From contig JADNRV010000005.1 of assembly GCA_015499995.1 (NCBI GenBank), positions 496,001 through 560,000 on the forward strand: a stretch of DNA of 64,000 nt, written 5' to 3'. This DNA comes from Flammula alnicola (Eukaryota > Basidiomycota > Agaricomycetes > Agaricales > Strophariaceae). Within the stretch, counting starts at the first letter, position 1. Each line of letters opens with the position of its first letter. Below, in pieces: positions 58,752 through 64,000 of this stretch. The notes under the pieces are model-generated. The model saw nothing but the letters and a program-made list of their open reading frames with translations. It ran no database searches and was not told where the DNA came from. A program made the position numbers and the translations under genes.

Positions 58752-60374
58752 ATGCAAGATCTTCCATACGATGTCTGGTGGCATATTACTACCTTTTTGT
58801 CTTCAGACCAAATTAAGGGACTTTTGACTGTCAATCGTCTGTTGTTTGGCATCGCCATGGACGAACGGTACAGAACTAGCTTGATCGGATCTCTTTTCCA
58901 TCCAGATACATTAAGGAGCCTTAAGAGATTGGTGTAGGTAACACTTTTTATCGCAAACCGGTGATAACTGATCAAGACACCTGTCTGCCGCACAGGGATC
59001 CAGATGTGGCCTTGCGCGTCCGCACCTTCATATTCAAGCCCGGGCATATCTGCAAGTTATTGCAGGAAAGCACGCTGGAGAAATCTGACGCAAAAGTGAG
59101 CAACACGTTGAAAAAAATGCGCAGATCCGACGGCGGCTCTTCGTCAAATAGCAGAATGCGAATGCCAATAAAGACGCCGCCAATGGCTCCTGAAGTAGCT
59201 TTGAGTCACCTCGTCCAGCTCATGGGACAAATGACTTCGTTGGCGACATTTCAAGTGGAGATACGTGGAGAGGAGCATTGGTATTTCCAAGAGACAGCTA
59301 CGACGTTCTTCGCTCTTGGATGGTCAACTTTCGGACGTAACTTGCAGACCCTTGATCTCAGAGTTCCGCTGGAGGATATGGCGAAAGTTCTCCCAGATCC
59401 CGGGCAAGGTACACTAGGCAACCTCGAGATGCTCTCCTTACGCATTATCCGCGCGTCTCTTGGCACCAATCATAACGAAGTGATTCTAGGAACAATCTTG
59501 CCTTTCATCCACGCTCATCGCCAAACACTGCGCTCCCTGACACTCGATGTAGCGGAGCAGACCAACCTTTCGCCGCTCCTGCTGTCACTGGGCCTTCCCT
59601 CTGTCACGCACTTAAAGCTAAAGCAGCCCTTTGTTAGTCAGGAAGAGACCGACTACACAGGCCTGCAGCGCTTCTTCAAAGCACATCGCATGTATTTGAC
59701 TCGTTTCGATATCGAAATAATATCGATCTTTACGCATTTCCCCGCCCCATACGCCTTCTTCTCCCAAGAATGCTTCACCGTGGCCCTCCCCAGGCTCCTG
59801 CACCTCTCCATCCATGCACACCACTTTACCGAGGAGTACACAGGCGGGATACTCCCTTATATCCACCAGTTCAAGTCGACCCTGATGTCTCTCAAGGTCT
59901 ATGCCCACCATTGGTCGTTCGAAGACGCCCGGACCCTTGCCGAGGGTTTCGTCTCCAGTGGACGCCTCCGAGAACTGAATATATCCGTGTTCCACTTCGA
60001 ACCGGAGCTTCTCACCATCCTTGCTGTCAATCTGCCGAATCTGGAGGTCCTAACTTTGGATTTCCACGAAGTCCTTCCAGGAGGCCAAGTTTATGATTCA
60101 TCTTCAAGGCGAGAGATACCGCGAGTAAGTTTCGAGTTTTATTACCGAAACCGTTCGTGACTTAATTTGCATTTCTCTACTGTAGTTTTGCGAAGAGATG
60201 GGCCAACTGTTCTTTCCGCAATGGCGGCTCCGAAGTTTGAATATACGGCCCTTGAATCTAGGTCATTCAGAGAGAGCAAGTTGCAAAGCTGCGTTGGTGG
60301 AGGCGTTGCCTAACGTTGACGTGTTCTGTGGGCTTGGAAGAAAAGAATATCTTTCTACTCAAGCTTTTGTATAG
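58752..60374 (+). CDS. F-box/LRR protein
   Basis: Three exons (58752-58933, 58996-60124, 60186-60374) join in frame to 499 aa with no break. The F-box is MQDLPYDVWWHITTFLSSDQ then GLLTVNRLLFGIAMDERY. The leucine-rich region has regular units such as GLPSVTHLKLKQPF, ALPRLLHLSIHAHHF, SGRLRELNISVFHF and NLPNLEVLTLDFHEV. F-box proteins of this kind are substrate receptors for SCF ubiquitin ligases. The target is unknown. The start chosen is the ATG just before the F-box, since upstream residues are not family-like. It sits between the two hydratase copies on the opposite strand. Confidence 0.88.
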
Positions 60375-60563
60375 ATAATCTGAATAGTCTTGAATATAAT
60401 GCTTGTGCAAGGATTTGCGGCCTCGTTCACGGTCGATGGATGCGGGCGGCATGATTCATAAGTAGTCCAAGAAATTCCTTGTTTCCATAGGCACTTCACA
60501 TACAACGCCGACTGAAATGCATTATATTTTATGCCATCGGACCTACATTTGGGCAGGCCCATG
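60375..60563. other. Convergent interval F-box gene / hydratase copy 2
   Basis: 3' flanks of two convergent genes. Nothing else. Confidence 0.4.
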
Positions 60564-61848
60564 TCAAAGCTTCGCTTTTCGGTGCGCAATATCGAGTCGG
60601 CGCCACTGTGGGACGAGATATCAGTATCGTTCTGTAGGACTGAAGCCAGAAGATTTACCCAAGGATACCAAGGTGATGAATTCTTCGACAGAGTACCTGT
60701 AAACTTGGGAAGTCTCCTTTCCTTGAACGACCTTACACCTTCAGCGCCATCTTCAGAGCTGGCTAGTAATTTAATAGCTCGGGAGTCGAGGAGGTGGTTC
60801 TCTTCGATCGAGTCTCCGGGGTGTTGGAGTAGACCTTTCGTGTAGGCAACGGCCATCTGCGAGGTGTTGGCTGCGAGTTCTTCTGCGAATGCCTTCGCTG
60901 CAGGGTATACATCTTCGCGAGTTGGAAGAATTTGGTGATACAATTCACTTATGTATGGCGAGTCGGGGGAAACTGTTGCTCCTGTCAGTAAGAGAGAGTT
61001 CGCTTTCGAGTGTCCAATGAGTCGTGGGAGCAGGTAGGTTGAGGTGGCTGAGATAATCGAAGCATTAACGAAAAATCAGTATGTGAAAAACAGTGTTAGA
61101 TTCAAAGTCAACGTTGATACCTTCTGGATTAATTCCACGTCGGACGAAAGGAAAAGTAAGCTTCGCTCCTGCCCAGACGAAGCGAAAGTCAAATGGCAGG
61201 TGAAACGCCGTCATCCCAACCCCAGCCTATATACGGTCAAACGACGATGAGACGATGGGCACAGTTGATACAACTTAGATGTCCACTTACGGCGTGTCCA
61301 TTGATGGCTGCTATCGTGATCTTCCGGCACCTCATAATCGCTATTGAGATAGTTCCTCCGCCGTCTCGATGGGCTACGCGTTTATGCAATGAGACGAGAA
61401 TAGAAAAAGACCAGAGATAGCCGTAACGAACGTACCATGTTCACCCTCTTTTTCAGCATGTTCTTCCCAAAGAACATTCCATCCATTAGATATATCTGCC
61501 TAAAATATATTAAGCTCCATGTTCTGTAATTAATAAACTGCTAAAGAACGTACACCAGAACAATAGGCAGGCGCTGTAGGCTCAGCTGTCATGATGACGA
61601 CACGCACACGATCGTCTTTGTCGCATAGTTCAAATGCGTGGATGAGTTCTTTGACAATGGCTTGGTTATAAGTGTTTCTACTTTTTCAACGAGGTGAGTT
61701 AGTTGAACGGTTCAAGCGATTATTTGAGACAGAGACCATGGACGTACTACTTGGCCCGGTCGAGGAGTATGGTCACAATGGAACCGTCCAGTGTAACAAT
61801 GATTTCTTTGAAGGCTTGGGCGCCATAATCCGGAAGGTTGCTAGTCAT
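60564..61848 (-). CDS. Enoyl-CoA hydratase/isomerase, peroxisomal (copy 2)
   Basis: Paralog of copy 1 with the same intron positions. The first exon starts MTSNLPDYGAQAFKEIIVTL, and exon 2 (61680-61554) has the same 127-nt length as in copy 1. Family blocks are AYCSGADISNGW, KITIAAINGHAAGVGMTA and RRGINPEATSTYLLPRLIG with the catalytic-type Glu. The last 42-nt exon ends HRKAKL, again with the peroxisomal signal AKL at TGA 60564-60566. The likely role is the same as copy 1. Copy 2 differs in the N-terminus and scattered positions, so the duplication is not very recent, and both copies keep active-site residues. Confidence 0.87.
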
Positions 61849-62320
61849 TGGGGATGGAAGAGTGAACAGTGTCAAATGCGACGCATAGATTCGACCTCGA
61901 CATAAATAACACAAGCACTCGACTGCTAACGGTTATATCATGTAGCCGGAACATGAGATGAGAAACCCTAAAGTCTTCGAAGTTCCGTGTGAAGCGCCTC
62001 GACTTCACGGCATGCGCCGGAAGGTCTACAACGTTGGAGTCAGACCGCTGTTGTTGGAGTCAGACCGCTGTTGTTGGAGTCAGACCGCTGTTGGTGTTTC
62101 GGTGATGAGACCTGCCTCAGAGGACGGACAGGGTCATCAAAAGCGTGGTTGCACGCCATGAGACAATTCCTTGCCGCAAATGGTGCGTGTCTCATGTTAG
62201 CGGGGTCCAAAAACATCCTTGGATTCTTCTTCGTTACATCCATTTTCTCGGTTCCAACTCGACGACGTTTATGTTCCTCTCGTTCCCGACTTTTGAAGAC
62301 TAGAGCCATAGAATATCCCA
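61849..62320. promoter_or_regulatory. Divergent promoter, hydratase copy 2 / RS-rich gene
   Basis: A 472-bp interval between divergent starts. Contains the three-unit tandem repeat at 62033-62092. Confidence 0.4.
62033..62092. repeat. Tandem repeat, three perfect 20-bp units
   Basis: GTTGGAGTCAGACCGCTGTT is repeated three times without a mismatch. It lies between the divergent promoters, about 230 bp upstream of the next ATG. A length that is not a multiple of three and its position argue against coding use. Confidence 0.9.
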
Positions 62321-64000
62321 ATGTCCGATCTCAAGGCACGAATTGGTCCAAAGGTTGGACGGGAATTATTTCCCAACAAGACATGGGTCAGGCCAGGGCT
62401 AGACATCAACACTATAACCCCACGTCCCAAGTGGAAGAACAACAAACAAGTGACGACCGGATACGACAGCGATCAATCCAGTCACGAAGACATGTCTGCC
62501 ACTGACAGGAAGCCCGGCTTTTGCAGAACATCTCAATCTGGGACAGCGTCGCTGTTAACTCGGATGGGCTTGAGTCCAGGAGGCTCTGAAGGTGATGCTT
62601 TGGAGGAGCTAGAAGCGCAGGATGTGGTAAAATCGCTAATCGAACGAGTTCAAGGGACCGCGGCAAATGAAAGAGGTGATCTTGGAGCTGGTCACTCAAA
62701 TTTTCACAACGCCGGATTCGTGACTAGGATCAGCGCCGCTCAAGACATGAACGTAAAATCACTCAACAATGGCGAAGTCAATGATAACCACCAAAGCCCG
62801 ATTCTGGAGACAAACTTAAATGCTGAACTCGCCAAAACTCCTTCAGTACGTCCCTTGCCTTCCTTTGTCTTCCTCAATGGTTGTTGATGTACTTTATAGG
62901 ACAACCAACTGGTTGGCACCACCAATAACAAAGAAGACAAAGAGAATCTTTCCAACAGACGCAGCCATCACCTGTCTTCTCAGAATAATGGAAATGACAA
63001 CGTCGTTGATGGTCCTCAGGGCGCGAAGAATCTTGCAACTGGTCCGTCCGCAGGAGGGGGTCCAGACAAAAACCACTTTGTCCCAAATTTTCTCGACGCA
63101 ACGCACGCCCATCCTGTCATCAATCCAAATTCCTCCTCTCATCCAGGTCTCGGAGAACAGACAGGCATGCCCAGAAAACATATCTCGCATATATCCACCT
63201 CCGCCTCATCCGGGGGCTCATCAGGCCCTGAAGAGGGCGAACTGTCTGAGCCACTTCCTGCAGACAAAGTACGAGATCTTGTTCTTCCTCTTGTGCTGCG
63301 AAATGCAGCAGATCGTACCAAAGACACTGAGAAGGAAACTTCCTCGCAGCCAACCCCCGTGGACTCGAACGTCCTCTCCGACGAGGTATTATCTTCGTTC
63401 GCTAGAAGAACAAGAACGATAGAAGGAGAATTGCATTCTCACAATGTTGAACCCTCAACGAATATCTCAGGATCTCAAGCTATAGCTAGCAGGGCCGCGG
63501 GCGTTGCTGGTGCTGCTACCGCATCATCTTCTCCAACGGGTGGCTCCTCCACAGCGCAGATTTCCATTCGAAGCGATAGGCCAACACCAGCTCCACCTAT
63601 TACATTCGCACCACAGGCTGCTGCTGATATTCGTCAGACCTCCTATCCCTACCCAACGACGTACAGCAGATACGGTCCACCGCTACGATATACCCCTAGC
63701 CCAGGATCAGAATCTGGCGGAGCGCGCTATGCAGACCATCGTCGCCCGACCAACCAAGAGGGTCCATCGAGCATCGCAGATCCTCGACCTGAAGGGCGTC
63801 GATCGTCTTCGCCCGCGTATCATGTCCGTCGTCGAAGCTCCTTCTCCCGTGAAGACGCATATAGACGTCCATACGGTCGCGGGTACCGCAGTCCTGAACG
63901 ACCTCGCGGTCCTCCTCCACATTCTCCGCGCCTGCCGCATTCTCCACCTGCGGCCCGGTCGACAGTCCTCGCAGAGCCAATGTCCCGTCCCAGTTCATCG
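62321..64000 (+). CDS. Disordered RS/Pro-rich protein, partial (runs off the edge)
   Basis: Two exons (62321-62845, then 62900 to the window end) join in frame to at least 540 aa. It begins MSDLKARIGPKVGRELFPNK and has no globular domain that I can see. Features: KEDKENLSNRR (a KEN-like motif), GPEEGELSEPL (a motif type frequent in RNA-processing proteins), DVVKSLIERVQ, then Ser/Ala/Thr-rich linkers and an Arg/Ser/Pro/Tyr-rich tail (RRPYGRGYRSPERPRGPPP). An RNA-linked role is suggested by composition only. The C-terminus lies outside the window. Confidence 0.7.

Overview
The window looks like nuclear DNA of a mushroom-forming basidiomycete (Agaricomycetes). Genes carry many short GT-AG introns of about 45-80 nt. 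Housekeeping genes of fungal type (eIF3j, COQ9, VTC1, J-proteins, ataxin-2/Pbp1, BUB1) sit among lineage-typical families: DUF7918-like proteins, F-box/LRR proteins, a BAHD-like acyltransferase, an AIG1-like GTPase, and single-pass membrane proteins with a lectin-like ectodomain. No rRNA, intact tRNA, CRISPR or plasmid feature was found.

Layout. 0-13 kb: a secreted acid phosphatase (-), the divergent pair eIF3j/HCR1 (-) and COQ9 (+), an F-box/LRR relic, two paralogous small hypothetical genes (+), and the divergent pair VTC1 (-) and a Sis1-type J-protein (+). 13-19 kb: a direct duplication of about 1.35 kb carrying two DUF7918-like genes (-), each broken at different places, then a BAHD-like acyltransferase (-). 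19-24 kb: a tail-anchored membrane protein (-) and a frame-broken F-box/LRR gene (+). 24-28 kb: gene-poor DNA with a truncated gene start, a tRNA-like sequence and an orphan terminal exon. 28-34.8 kb: a second J-protein (+), an AIG1-like GTPase (-), a proline-rich protein (-) and a WD40 relic. 34.8-53.7 kb: a dense block with PBP1 (+, 14 exons), BUB1 (-), a large unknown nuclear-type protein (-), a membrane protein (-), a PPP-type metallophosphatase (+) and a VWA-like/Pro-Ser-rich gene (-). 53.7-57 kb: AT-rich transposon debris. 57-64 kb: two enoyl-CoA hydratase/isomerase paralogs (-) flanking an F-box/LRR gene (+), then a gene for a disordered RS/Pro-rich protein that runs off the right edge.

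How the genes fit together. Eukaryotic neighbours mostly act independently, but HCR1/COQ9 and VTC1/SIS1 probably share bidirectional promoters. The two enoyl-CoA hydratase/isomerase copies both end in the peroxisomal signal AKL, encoded by a 42-nt last exon, so they are likely peroxisomal fatty-acid oxidation enzymes.

Most notable signals: many conserved genes are interrupted by what looks like one missing base, often in a short homopolymer, which suggests either residual assembly error or real decay; a DUF7918-like tail carrying two sumoylation-type motifs, a basic stretch and a terminal VIDLT SUMO-interaction motif; six FxPFxD repeats in BUB1; a 10-nt micro-exon in the metallophosphatase; and matching TATA position and 5'-UTR intron in the small paralog pair. 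I found no clear candidate for a wholly new multi-gene system.
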